36,648 bases of DNA from Saprospiraceae bacterium. GTDB taxonomy: Bacteria; Bacteroidota; Bacteroidia; Chitinophagales; Saprospiraceae. The DNA lies in the NCBI GenBank assembly GCA_013361075.1, contig JABWAJ010000002.1:1-36648 (forward strand), in the 5' to 3' direction. The position numbers and the translations under genes are program-made. Below, in pieces: positions 16,695-24,304 of the stretch. Positions within the stretch are counted from its first letter, which is position 1. Each line of letters begins with the position of its first letter. The notes under the pieces were generated by a model that was not told where the DNA came from, did no database searches, and was given only the letters and a program-made list of their open reading frames with translations.

Positions 16695-17119
16695 TTTACC
16701 CATTTTGTAATGTTTTGATGATCAGGATTAAAGACGATAATCCGCAAGTTGACTTTTGCTATAATCCGGCGAAAAAATTCCTGATTTTCGAGCTTATCAT
16801 AAGAAAGTTCAGGTATTGCAACAAAAAGAACCCGGTCAGGTTCTTGGGCATCCAACCCAATCTGATAATTCATAAATTGCCCAACTAAATTGTGGAGGTC
16901 ATAGATTAGAGAAGGTCCAAGTAAACTTTTGACTTCAACTGCAATTTTTTCCTTGTCTTTGTATGCAGCAATGAGTTTTTCTGCGCCCAAATCAACTTGC
17001 ATTCTCGAATCGAATAACTCCAGAACATCAGTCTTTATCTCATACGGATCATGAGTAATTCTCCATTCCTCTTTTTCAAGTGCGACCCGGACGGTATTAT
17101 GAAAAAAATCTTTTGCCAT
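16691..17119 (-). CDS. xisH: XisH-like PD-(D/E)XK nuclease-fold protein
   Basis: A 142-aa protein with the full XisH layout: MAKDFFHNTVRVALEKEEW at the start, IKTDVLELF, then a PD-(D/E)XK-type core with D43 (QVDLGAEKL) and E62-V-K64 (VEVKS). The later SLIYDLHNLVGQFMNYQIGL and RVLFVAIPE complete it. The intact acidic/lysine residues suggest a working nuclease site. It overlaps xisI and starts only 35 bases after the clpS stop on the same strand, so it may share the peroxiredoxin-clpS transcript. XisH/XisI is best known from cyanobacteria and other filamentous bacteria; no excision element or site-specific recombinase is visible here, so the excision role should not be assumed. Confidence 0.88.
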   Translation of the reverse strand: MAKDFFHNTVRVALEKEEWRITHDPYEIKTDVLELFDSRMQVDLGAEKLIAAYKDKEKIAVEVKSLLGPSLIYDLHNLVGQFMNYQIGLDAQEPDRVLFVAIPELSYDKLENQEFFRRIIAKVNLRIIVFNPDHQNITKWVK

Positions 17120-17154
17120 ACGCGCTACTTACCAACGATTTGAGGAATTTGATT

Positions 17155-17463
17155 CTAATCATCCCCGCCCTCAATAACTGCCGACAGGCCACGCTCAACC
17201 AGTGCATCTTTTTTCGGCCTCAACTCGCGTTTAGGCGCTGTTTTAACGGTTGCTTTTCCTTTGAAATGGATGAGCAGCGCTAATTGTTCAGCCTGGGTAT
17301 GTGCGTGATCGAGTACTTCAATGAAGCACTCGATCACCCATTCAAAGGTATTGACATCATCATTGTAAACGATGAGCTGGGCGATTTCTCCGGTTCCGGT
17401 TTCGTCCACTTCGTCTTCCACGAGGACTTCTTCCAATTCTTCGATAGCGTGATAGTGGATCAT
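17155..17463 (-). CDS. clpS: ATP-dependent Clp protease adaptor ClpS
   Basis: Delivers N-degron substrates to ClpAP/ClpCP. From ATG 17463 the 102-aa protein has a short acidic leader (ELEEVLVEDEVDETG) and then the ClpS core: LIVYNDDVNTFEWVIECF with the substrate-pocket residues N34-D35-D36, and AEQLALLIHFKGKATVKT with the conserved histidine. The C-terminal tail is longer and more charged than in enterobacteria. The open frame reaches back to 17625, but those residues overlap the peroxiredoxin gene and have no ClpS similarity. It follows that gene by 34 bases. clpA/clpC is not in the window. Confidence 0.9.
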   Translation of the reverse strand: MIHYHAIEELEEVLVEDEVDETGTGEIAQLIVYNDDVNTFEWVIECFIEVLDHAHTQAEQLALLIHFKGKATVKTAPKRELRPKKDALVERGLSAVIEGGDD

Positions 17464-17497
17464 AGTTGTTGAATCTTTGCCTGCTGAAAATCCTCCC

Positions 17498-17968
17498 TTA
17501 ATTAAGTTTTGAAAGGGTTTCCTGCATGGCCTCAAAATTAGGCAAATCGCCGGCAGATTCCAACACTTCCGCATAACGAATAGCGCCTTCTTTGTCAATA
17601 ATAAAAGCTGAGCGCTTCGATACACCTTTCATCCCGAAAGCAAACTCTTCATACAAAGATCCATAAGCTTTGGATACTTCTTTGTTAAAGTCGGAAAGAA
17701 GGGGGAAATTCAGATTTTGATCGGTTTTGAACCGGTCAAGGGTATACAAAGAATCTACTGAAATGCCCAGCACTTGTGCATTCAGACGTTCATAGACATT
17801 CATGTTGTCGCGCATGGAACACAATTCAGCAGTACAAACGCGGGTGAAAGCCATCGGAAAAAAAATCAACACCACGTTTTTGCCCCGGAAATTTTCCAGC
17901 GCTACCAATTCTTTATTGGTGTTGTAAAGGGAGAATACAGGGGCTTTATCGCCTGTTTTTACGGACAT
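17498..17968 (-). CDS. Peroxiredoxin (AhpC/TSA family, BCP-like)
   Basis: Thiol peroxidase of 156 aa. The thioredoxin fold carries the peroxidatic motif P-M-A-F-T-R-V-C with C45, and a second cysteine at C50 in the C-x4-C spacing typical of Bcp/PrxQ, which would form the intramolecular disulfide. Further marks are APVFSLYNT, GISVDS, the PLLSDF segment and SKRSAFIIDKEG. The frame extends upstream to 18034, but ATG 17968 gives the family N-terminus (MSVKTGDKAPVFSL). An AhpE-type one-cysteine enzyme is the alternative if C50 is not used. Probably first gene of the clpS-xisHI run. Confidence 0.9.
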   Translation of the reverse strand: MSVKTGDKAPVFSLYNTNKELVALENFRGKNVVLIFFPMAFTRVCTAELCSMRDNMNVYERLNAQVLGISVDSLYTLDRFKTDQNLNFPLLSDFNKEVSKAYGSLYEEFAFGMKGVSKRSAFIIDKEGAIRYAEVLESAGDLPNFEAMQETLSKLN

Positions 17969-18090
17969 TGTTGCTTGTTTTAACGTTAGGTGTAATCTTG
18001 TAGCAATGCTTCTGGCTGGCGGCCTATTGTTCATGAAAGCCTGTCAGCACAAAAAGTACCCAAAGCTAAACTTCTGATTAAAATAATGGT

Positions 18091-19371
18091 TCATTCTTTC
18101 AATAATTTCAACACCGCCTCTTTTTCAGGTATCAGAATCCCTGCTGATTCCAGCCATTCTATATCAGACAAAACGTATTCGTTGAATTGCCATTTCCGGA
18201 ATATTTTTTTGTCGGCATAGCGGAGGTAAACGGGTTCGGCTTCTTTGAAACGCCCTGTCAGCAGCCAGTAATGGGCGAGATTTTTGTTGAGTGCCGTACT
18301 TTCCGGGTATTTCCCCAGGCCCTCATACAGCACTTTCCGGGCAACTTCGTTTTGTTTGGACAACAGCAGGAACCATGATGCCCAATAGAAATTTTCTTCT
18401 TCCGTTTCCGCCAAACTCAACAGTTCCTGGTATTTTTGGGCCAGCCCTTTGTAGTCTTTTATGGCATTTAAGCCGTTGATTTCGGCTTCGATGGCACGCG
18501 CACGGGCTTTGGCATTGCTTTTGTCGGCATATCCCGACTCGTTCAGGCATTGTTGCCGGACGCTTTGAAGCCGATAGTTTTTTTCAGAAGGCGACAAACC
18601 TTTCCAAACCGAAGGCCGGTATTCGCCCGCAATGCGATCGCGGGTACAATGGCAAACGTTTTCGGCAGCCTCATCCTTTCGCACAAATTCAGCCATGCAA
18701 TCCTGAAAAACTTCTTCTTTGCCTCCGGATGCCCATTCATCTATATATTCACGGGTTTCTACAATCGCGGCTGCCTCAAAATTGACAAAAGCGCCTTCTG
18801 TAAGTGCTGAATTGTTGAAACACAGATAAAGGGTGCCACTTTTTACAGCGTCTATGCGAATGGCACCATCTTTCCCGTTTTGTACCGAGCCTTCCTCGTA
18901 GTAGCGTTTCGGGCGATCGTAGGTCCAGGCGGCCCCCATGTATTTGGTTTCAAAAAACTGATTGCGTCCTTCCAGATCGGTCAGCCATACATCGCACACT
19001 GCTACCCCTGAAGGTTTTACAATTTGCCCAACCACACTTGCTGCCATGCCCACAACACTCGATTTGAGCAAACCTTTGCCCACAAATTGCACCAATTGAC
19101 CGGCCAGCTGGATTTTATCGCGCGCACCCGAACTTCGTTCGTTTTCGGCAGTTGTAAAAACATAATACCATTCTACCGTATTAGGAGGGAGGTCTATCCT
19201 GACCGCGTGCCGGGGTTTTCCGCCAAGGCTCATGCTGCTGTTGAGGTAAAAGGTATGCTCATTGTGCAAAGGCACAACTTTTTGTACGGTGCGGTATTGT
19301 TGTGCAAAAACCGGGATCGCGTTGAAACACAGCGACAGGAACACGACTGGGAGTATGGATGAAAACTTCAT
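18091..19371 (-). CDS. Secreted TPR-containing protein, unknown function
   Basis: A 426-aa exported protein with a signal peptide (about 1-23, ending VFAQ). The N-terminal half (25-205) is beta-rich with PNTVEWYYVFTTAENER and a glycine-rich hydrophobic patch around 98-120 (VGKGLLKSSVVGMAASVVGQ) that could touch the membrane. The middle holds a four-cysteine cluster (C225, C240, C242, C275), which fits disulfides in an exported protein. The C-terminal part (about 305-390) forms two or three TPR-like helix pairs, including LNKNLAHYWLLTGRFKEAEP. I do not recognise a named family; the gene stands alone, divergent from the DMT exporter. Confidence 0.75.
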   Translation of the reverse strand: MKFSSILPVVFLSLCFNAIPVFAQQYRTVQKVVPLHNEHTFYLNSSMSLGGKPRHAVRIDLPPNTVEWYYVFTTAENERSSGARDKIQLAGQLVQFVGKGLLKSSVVGMAASVVGQIVKPSGVAVCDVWLTDLEGRNQFFETKYMGAAWTYDRPKRYYEEGSVQNGKDGAIRIDAVKSGTLYLCFNNSALTEGAFVNFEAAAIVETREYIDEWASGGKEEVFQDCMAEFVRKDEAAENVCHCTRDRIAGEYRPSVWKGLSPSEKNYRLQSVRQQCLNESGYADKSNAKARARAIEAEINGLNAIKDYKGLAQKYQELLSLAETEEENFYWASWFLLLSKQNEVARKVLYEGLGKYPESTALNKNLAHYWLLTGRFKEAEPVYLRYADKKIFRKWQFNEYVLSDIEWLESAGILIPEKEAVLKLLKE

Positions 19372-19430
19372 ATATCAGATATTATACCGCAATTTAGGAC
19401 GGGCCGCTCAAAATTAAGAAAGCCTGTTAT

Positions 19431-19438
19431 TAATTTTG
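19431..19438 (+). promoter_or_regulatory. -7 element TAATTTTG for the DMT exporter operon
   Basis: Exact TAnnTTTG match only 14 bases before the ATG at 19452, implying a nearly leaderless transcript. No Shine-Dalgarno-like sequence lies before the start. Confidence 0.5.
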
Positions 19439-19451
19439 TTCTTTTACAGGC

Positions 19452-20360
19452 ATGAACGCTTTAAGAAACGCCTATATCGAATTGCACATTGCTGTATTGC
19501 TTTTTGGCTTTACGGCCATTCTCGGCGACCTGATCCAGCTGCCTGCGCTGGCGCTTGTCTGGTGGCGCGTACTTTTTACCACCCTTAGCTTACTGCCGCT
19601 GGCACAAATCCGCTACATCCGCAACGAGCTTCCCCGAAAAACTCTGCTGGCCTACGCCGGCGTTGGTGCGCTCGTAGGTTTGCATTGGATTGCATTTTAT
19701 GGTGCCATCAAGCTGTCCAACGCTTCCATCGCCCTGGTATGTATGGCCACGACTTCATTTTTTACAGCCATTGTAGAGCCTTTGTTCATGCGGCAGCGAC
19801 TCAAAGGATATGAACTGTCACTGGGAGCGTTGATCGTGCCGGGCATGGTTCTTATTGTTGATGGTGTTCGAATTCCAGTCCTGTCGGGCCTGGTCGCAGG
19901 ACTTGCTGCTGCCTTTCTGGCTGCATTGTTTGCCACACTGAATAAAAAGATCGTTGGCCGTACGGATGAAAAAAGTGTCACTTTTGTGGAAATGGGCAGC
20001 GCATGGATGTTTTTGAGTGTAGCAGGCCTGGTAGTTGTGGCATCCGGGAACGGCAAGGATTTTGCTTTTTGGCCGCCAACCCTGCGCGACTGGTTTTACC
20101 TGCTCGTGCTGGCACTGGTGTGTACCACACTGGCTTATGTTTTGGCGTTGCGCGCGCTGAGGCATTTGTCGGCATTTACTTCCAACTTAGCCATCAATCT
20201 GGAACCAGTTTACGGCATCGCGCTGGCCTGGCTCATTTTAAAAGAAAACAAAGACTTAGACAGTAATTTTTACTGGGGTGGGGCAATTATCCTGTTGATG
20301 ATCTTTGTACATCCCCTGCTGCGTCGTTATTTTGAAGCCGGTAAAATAGCTCAATCATGA
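19452..20360 (+). CDS. DMT-family transporter (EamA domains)
   Basis: Inner-membrane metabolite exporter of the drug/metabolite transporter superfamily, 302 aa, with about ten membrane helices in two EamA repeats (roughly 10-140 and 150-290). Marks are the early FGFTAILGDLI, WWRVLFTTLSLLPLA, ALVGLHWIAFYGAIKLSNASIALVCMATT (typical first repeat), and in the second repeat ALVCTTLAYVLALRALRHLSAFTSNLAINLEPVYGI, the usual E-P ending. Its substrate cannot be told. It overlaps rdgB by four bases (ATGA), so it is coupled to a nucleotide-housecleaning gene, a common accidental neighbour in operons. Confidence 0.9.
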   Translation: MNALRNAYIELHIAVLLFGFTAILGDLIQLPALALVWWRVLFTTLSLLPLAQIRYIRNELPRKTLLAYAGVGALVGLHWIAFYGAIKLSNASIALVCMATTSFFTAIVEPLFMRQRLKGYELSLGALIVPGMVLIVDGVRIPVLSGLVAGLAAAFLAALFATLNKKIVGRTDEKSVTFVEMGSAWMFLSVAGLVVVASGNGKDFAFWPPTLRDWFYLLVLALVCTTLAYVLALRALRHLSAFTSNLAINLEPVYGIALAWLILKENKDLDSNFYWGGAIILLMIFVHPLLRRYFEAGKIAQS

Positions 20361-20935
20361 ATCCAATTGTTATTGCCACCAACAACCCTAATAAAATCAG
20401 GGAAATACACGCCATTCTGGATGGTGCTTTTGAAGTCAAAGGACTGCGGGATATTGGATGCACGGAAGAATTGCCGGAGACAACCGGAACCATTCCGGGC
20501 AATGCCGTGCAGAAAGCGCAATACGTATTTGACCATTACGGAGTAGATTGTTTTGCAGAAGATACCGGGCTGGAAATAGATGCGTTAAACGGCGAACCTG
20601 GTGTAGATACGGCCCACTATGCAGGGCCTGAACGCGATCCGATAGCCAATATGGACCTTGTGCTTCGCCAGTTAGATGGCCGTGATGACCGCAGTGCCCG
20701 TTTCAGGACGGTAATTGCCTTGATTATGGGCGGAGAACTTCATCTGTTTGAAGGGGTAGCAGAAGGCCGCATTGCTTACGAACGCACCGGGCAGGGAGGC
20801 TTCGGATACGATCCTGTTTTTATTCCGGAGGGATATGACCAGTCATTCGCTGTATTGCCTTCAATTGTAAAACAAACCATCAGCCATCGCGCCAAAGCAG
20901 TGGAAAAATTGAAGACCTTTTTAATGAAGAGGTGA
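20357..20935 (+). CDS. rdgB: RdgB/HAM1 non-canonical purine NTP pyrophosphatase
   Basis: Hydrolyses dITP/ITP and XTP to the monophosphate, keeping damaged purines out of DNA and RNA. The 192-aa protein shows all family blocks: IATNNPNKIREI at the N-terminus, AEDTGLEIDALNGEPGVDTAHYAG with the catalytic acidic residues, GGFGYDPVFIPEG and the closing SHRAKAVEKL. Length is normal. The start overlaps the DMT exporter stop. Confidence 0.96.
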   Translation: MNPIVIATNNPNKIREIHAILDGAFEVKGLRDIGCTEELPETTGTIPGNAVQKAQYVFDHYGVDCFAEDTGLEIDALNGEPGVDTAHYAGPERDPIANMDLVLRQLDGRDDRSARFRTVIALIMGGELHLFEGVAEGRIAYERTGQGGFGYDPVFIPEGYDQSFAVLPSIVKQTISHRAKAVEKLKTFLMKR

Positions 20936-20959
20936 ACTGAAGTTTAAAACAAGCAGGAT

Positions 20960-21889
20960 ATGAGCCGCAAAACACTAATTTTTCTGCTCCTCACGGCAGG
21001 AGTGCTCTATGGCGTGTCGCGGCTGTTATGGCCGGGCAAAAGGAGCAACCTGTTCACTACTGAATTGATTCAGGTGGATACTGCTTTGCTTGACCAGTTG
21101 ATTCTTTACAGTGGCGACCACGCGTTTTCACTTAAGCGCGAACAGGAAGGCTGGATCGCTTCCAAAGGCACACTGCACCTGCCCGCAGTACAGGCTGCCG
21201 TTAATGAGTTATTGGCCGGGCTTTCCGGCTCGATCCAGGCACACGGCGTAGTTACTCAAAACCCTGAAGAATGGCGCAAATACGGCGTAGAAGAAGCCGG
21301 GGGTGTGCGGGTACAGTTGTTCAGGTCAAAAGCCAGGAAGGAGGATTTTATCCTTGGCGGACAGCCGGGAGGGCCTACCTATTTGCGCTTCAGCGGGCAA
21401 CGTGGCGTTTACGAAGTGGAACCACTCCCCCTCAACCTGATTGGAATGGATTTTTCAGCTTATCGCAACCCTGTTTTGTTGGAAATAGCTGAAAACGAGA
21501 AAGTTGTAGGGTTTGAGTGGCGTTTCCCGGATACAACCTACGCTTTCACAAAAATTGAGAACAATTGGGTTTGCAATGGTACCACCCTGGATTCTTCCAA
21601 AGTAACCCGTTATCTGAGTGGATTGCGAAACCTCACAAGCCGGACTTTTGCCGATGATTTTGACGAAGTGGAGGCCAGCCGCTATGCTTTCTGCTCCCTG
21701 CACCTCGCCAGCAACCAGAGAGAAGAACCTTATACCATTGAATGCTTTCGGGATTCTTTGCGCAAGCCAGTTTATTTTTTCAGGTCCGGTATGCAGGACG
21801 AGGTCTTTTTCGCAGAAGACTCAACAGGCTTGTACCGCCGGTTGTTTAAAAACCTGACAGATTTCATCACCGAAACTTCACGCCAATAA
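20960..21889 (+). CDS. DUF4340-like membrane-anchored protein
   Basis: A 309-aa protein with one N-terminal membrane anchor (about 5-24, LIFLLLTAGVLYGVSRLLW) and a long beta-rich extracytoplasmic part. The layout resembles DUF4340: an opening D-x-A-x-L-D-x-L-I-L-Y segment, repeated GWIASKG and NWVCNGTTLD units about 190 residues apart, and a middle FILGGQPGGPTYLRF strand pair. DUF4340 proteins often accompany gliding-type ABC exporters (GldG), but no such genes are beside it here. It follows rdgB by 24 bases and precedes the next gene by one base, so it is part of the same operon. Its function is unknown. Confidence 0.72.
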   Translation: MSRKTLIFLLLTAGVLYGVSRLLWPGKRSNLFTTELIQVDTALLDQLILYSGDHAFSLKREQEGWIASKGTLHLPAVQAAVNELLAGLSGSIQAHGVVTQNPEEWRKYGVEEAGGVRVQLFRSKARKEDFILGGQPGGPTYLRFSGQRGVYEVEPLPLNLIGMDFSAYRNPVLLEIAENEKVVGFEWRFPDTTYAFTKIENNWVCNGTTLDSSKVTRYLSGLRNLTSRTFADDFDEVEASRYAFCSLHLASNQREEPYTIECFRDSLRKPVYFFRSGMQDEVFFAEDSTGLYRRLFKNLTDFITETSRQ

Positions 21890-21890
21890 T

Positions 21891-22397
21891 ATGGACGTTG
21901 CACTGCACACTTTTCAGCCACAACACACAGAAAATCAACTCGGTTTATGGCTCGGGCTCCTTGCCGGCGCCCTCGCTCTGGCTGGTATGCTCTACCTGCT
22001 GAGAACCAAAACCGGCGACCAGAACCGGCGCTTGTTGGGCGCTATGCTCTTGTTTTTTGTGTGTACCATCTCTGCCGGAACTGCTTTTTTCAGTTGGTTG
22101 ACCATGAGGAAAATCGGACCAGTGAACCTGTACGCAGATGCCATAACAACCCCATACGGCAAATTATCTTTCGATAAAATCCGCAGCATTTACATTAAAG
22201 AAGAAAGAGAAAAATCCCTGCTGAAGCCGGAAGGCAGCAGTGAAAGCATTCGCCTCCTGGTGCTTGAATCCAGGGAGGGCAAAGTACATGTCTTATCCGA
22301 TAAAAATTACAACATCCAGGCAATTCTTGGATCCTTGAAAGAAACCATAGATGCCTCGAAAGGTAAATCTTCTTCGGGTAAGGGAGAAAGTCAGTAA
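21891..22397 (+). CDS. Two-helix membrane protein with PH-like C-terminus
   Basis: A 168-aa protein with two membrane helices (about 18-37 and 48-68) and a cytoplasmic C-terminal part. That part has a strand pattern (INLYADAITTPYGKLSFDKIRSIYI, then LVLESREGKVHVLSD) like the small bacterial pleckstrin-homology (bPH) domains that follow paired membrane helices. The tail is low-complexity serine/glycine/lysine. It starts one base after the DUF4340 stop, so it is the last gene of the operon that begins at 19452. The family is not certain. Confidence 0.65.
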   Translation: MDVALHTFQPQHTENQLGLWLGLLAGALALAGMLYLLRTKTGDQNRRLLGAMLLFFVCTISAGTAFFSWLTMRKIGPVNLYADAITTPYGKLSFDKIRSIYIKEEREKSLLKPEGSSESIRLLVLESREGKVHVLSDKNYNIQAILGSLKETIDASKGKSSSGKGESQ

Positions 22398-22419
22398 TCA
22401 ATAGGGCTGAAAAAAGGAT

Positions 22420-22776
22420 TTATTCTACTGCGATCGTTTTGCGGATGACACCCGTGAAGGAACGCAGTTCTACCTCAAATGTTCCTGTGCCGTATTGGCT
22501 CAGATCCAGTTCGTAGATGGTGTTGACAGGAAGATCAAACACGTCATCTTTAAGTAGCACGGTGCCTTGATTGTTTTTGAGGATGATTTCACTCAAATTC
22601 ATTCTAAGGTCTTCAAAATCAATGTAGTAAATTTTTTCGTCGCCCCCGGTGTACAAAGATTGGTCTTCGGTGACGCCTTTCGGAGTCAGGTTTTCGACGG
22701 AAGCTTGTTGTGAGAAGGCAGATGTAGCAGAACAAAAAAAGGCAATCAGAATCGAAAAGTAAATTTTACGCTGCAT
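22420..22776 (-). CDS. Small secreted beta protein, unknown
   Basis: A 118-aa exported protein with a signal peptide (about 1-22, ending AFSQQ). The mature part is a short beta-sandwich-like domain: KIYYIDFEDLRMNLSEIILKNNQGTVLLKDDVFD and YELDLSQYGTGTFEVELRSF, ending I-A-V-E. The late part resembles the strands of the T9SS C-terminal sorting domain, but no adhesin is attached. It is convergent with the bPH-like gene at a 22-base gap. A -7 element (TAACTTTG) lies 40 bases upstream. Confidence 0.6.
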   Translation of the reverse strand: MQRKIYFSILIAFFCSATSAFSQQASVENLTPKGVTEDQSLYTGGDEKIYYIDFEDLRMNLSEIILKNNQGTVLLKDDVFDLPVNTIYELDLSQYGTGTFEVELRSFTGVIRKTIAVE

Positions 22777-22815
22777 TTCAGTGAAGTTTAGATATGTTGT
22801 AGGATTTTACGCGTG

Positions 22816-22823
22816 CAAAGTTA
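22816..22823 (-). promoter_or_regulatory. -7 element TAACTTTG for the small secreted protein
   Basis: Exact TAnnTTTG match on the minus strand, about 40 bases before the start at 22776. Confidence 0.45.
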
Positions 22824-22914
22824 AAATAAAATAACTTCCACAGTTTGATTTTTATTTTGCGGCGTGTTAATGTCATGCAATGTACATTTTGGGGTGGTAT
22901 TCGTTGAGCTGCCG

Positions 22915-22952
22915 GCTGGCTTCGACTCCGCTCAGCCAGCAGCTCAGCCAGC
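22915..22952. repeat. Inverted repeat GCTGGCT/AGCCAGC with a second right arm
   Basis: GCTGGCT (22915-22921), a spacer TCGACTCCGCTC, then AGCCAGC (22934-22940), followed by another AGCCAGC at 22946-22952. It lies between two minus-strand genes, 20 bases after the stop of the upstream gene. It may fold as a terminator-like hairpin, but there is no T-run. Confidence 0.6.
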
Positions 22953-22970
22953 AACAAGTTGCCAATCCCG

Positions 22971-23426
22971 CTATTCCCCAATAATCTCCGCATCCAGCAG
23001 GATAAAATTCATCTTGTAAGGGTCGCTGTCGTTGAGTTTCAGTTTGCCCCTGACGGTAATGATCTGGTCATTGAGCAGGCGGCGCGGTTTATTGGCCAAT
23101 TCCACTTCTGCAATGGTTTCCGGGCCGGATGCTGCGCAAAAAAAACAGGCTTTGGAAGGAAAGCGCGACAAGATTACATTCAGGCGGATGTAGGCATCGA
23201 GGATGATGACATGGCCGCGCAGGGTAATTTCCTGACCTTCCATCATTTTCATGCCTTTATCAAACTTAGGTTTTTGCCAGGAGATGCCCTGTTCTTCAAG
23301 GAAAACTTCCTCAAAAGGAACGCCCTCAAACAAGTTCCAGCCCTGCATGCCGCCCATACCGCGTTGTGCGCTCAACGATCCTGAGAAGAAAGTGAGCAAA
23401 GCCGCAGTCAAAATTCCGTATTTCAT
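22971..23426 (-). CDS. Secreted protein with DUF3299-like C-F-F-C motif
   Basis: A 151-aa exported protein from ATG 23426 (signal peptide about 1-21, ending SLSAQ); the TTG at 23447 is a weaker start. The mature part has an OB-fold-like pattern: EGQEITLRGHVIILDAYIRLNVILSRFP, then C94-F-F-C97 followed by GPETIAEVEL, then ITVRGKLKLNDSDPYKMNFILLDAEI. This resembles DUF3299-type proteins of metal-linked loci, in which the two cysteines may bind a metal or form a disulfide. No transporter of known metal specificity is beside it. It lies upstream of the small secreted gene on the same strand, but the 194-base gap suggests separate transcription. Confidence 0.65.
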   Translation of the reverse strand: MKYGILTAALLTFFSGSLSAQRGMGGMQGWNLFEGVPFEEVFLEEQGISWQKPKFDKGMKMMEGQEITLRGHVIILDAYIRLNVILSRFPSKACFFCAASGPETIAEVELANKPRRLLNDQIITVRGKLKLNDSDPYKMNFILLDAEIIGE

Positions 23427-23498
23427 AGCGTTTTTTATGTTTTGCAATAGAAACGCGCAAAGTTGAAAAAAAGCTTAGAAGTCACTGTACTATTTAGA

Positions 23499-24152
23499 TC
23501 AAACCCGCTCCTTTGCCAGAATTTGCTCCAATGGTGCATCCCGTTCGTTGAGGTAAATAGGCCGATGAAAATGATCAAGTTTTTGAAGCAGGTAGAACAA
23601 CTGTTGCTTTTCCAAATCCGTGAGGTTGCCGCTGACTAATTTTGCGATGGTACGAAGTTCATCGAAAACACCGTACAGCACCTCCTGCCCTTTTTCTGTA
23701 ATAGAAATTATTTTACTGCGCCGGTCAGAAGGATGTTCTGTTTGAACAATCAATCCGGCATTCAGCAGCCGCTTGATGACTTCCATGCCGGAAGTTTTCT
23801 CGTGGATGTTTTCTTCGATTAACTCAGTTTTACTTAAAAAGCCTTTCTCAGCTAACGCAGCGAGGTAACTAAAGTCGTCAGGCGTAGTCAGGGGCGTTTT
23901 TTCAAACGCCTTTTTAAGGTAAATCCTGGCGTAGCGATGCATAAAACCGACCAGCTTGCTAATGCCTACCTCCAGTGTCTCGTCTGTTTGATTCCAGGAG
24001 CGCTTGTCCGCTTCCTTTGTTTTATTGGCGGAGGACAACTTCATGCTGAGCCATGCAGAAAAATGCTCCAGCGTCAGTTGTTCCGGATTCAAATGATGCT
24101 GCTCGAATTCTTCAGACACATTCATCAGTTGCCGATAAAAATTGTAGTGCAT
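23499..24152 (-). CDS. MarR-family transcriptional regulator
   Basis: A winged-helix dimeric repressor of 217 aa, starting at ATG 24152 (the frame opens a little earlier at a TTG). The central part has the MarR fold: TTPDDFSYLAALAEKGFLSKTELIEEN, a recognition-helix region GMEVIKRLLNAGLI, and the wing HPSDRRSKIISITEKGQEVL with the conserved DRR-x-K. An N-terminal extension of about 60 residues makes it longer than the usual 140-150 aa. It is divergent from the ABC exporter genes, and the shared region holds a long palindrome, so control of both directions is likely. The ligand is unknown. Confidence 0.9.
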   Translation of the reverse strand: MHYNFYRQLMNVSEEFEQHHLNPEQLTLEHFSAWLSMKLSSANKTKEADKRSWNQTDETLEVGISKLVGFMHRYARIYLKKAFEKTPLTTPDDFSYLAALAEKGFLSKTELIEENIHEKTSGMEVIKRLLNAGLIVQTEHPSDRRSKIISITEKGQEVLYGVFDELRTIAKLVSGNLTDLEKQQLFYLLQKLDHFHRPIYLNERDAPLEQILAKERV

Positions 24153-24170
24153 GAGGCAATTTATTTTCAA

Positions 24171-24178
24171 CAAAGATA
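24171..24178 (-). promoter_or_regulatory. -7 element TATCTTTG for marR
   Basis: On the minus strand an exact TAnnTTTG match, 18 bases before the ATG at 24152. Confidence 0.55.
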
Positions 24179-24208
24179 AGACGATTAAAAGAACGAAAAC
24201 AGACTTTT

Positions 24209-24243
24209 AACTATTTTTTAGTATAAAAAAGTACTAAATAGTT
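24209..24243. promoter_or_regulatory. Candidate MarR operator palindrome
   Basis: Outer arms AACTATTT (24209-24216) and AAATAGTT (24236-24243) and inner arms TTTAGTA (24217-24223) and TACTAAA (24232-24238) surround TAAAAAAG. It sits between the two divergent -7 elements and reaches into the -33 region of the exporter promoter, as expected for a repressor site. Confidence 0.7.
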
Positions 24244-24273
24244 TGTTTTTAAAACAATCTCGTCTTATTTTTG
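24242..24273 (+). promoter_or_regulatory. Exporter operon promoter (TTTG-N20-TATTTTTG)
   Basis: TTTG at 24242-24245 and TATTTTTG at 24266-24273 with 20 bases between, one more than the Bacteroidota consensus. It is about 32 bases before the ATG at 24305 and overlaps the palindrome. Confidence 0.65.
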
Positions 24274-24304
24274 TCTCGTTGATTTGAAAACATACTAAAA
24301 GGCA

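Noticed and set aside
16350..17119. An fdxN-type excision element around xisHI
   Set aside because: No recombinase gene or direct-repeat borders were seen in the window; the name of the family does not show that an element exists.
17464..17625. Longer ClpS start
   Set aside because: The added residues overlap the peroxiredoxin gene and have no ClpS similarity.
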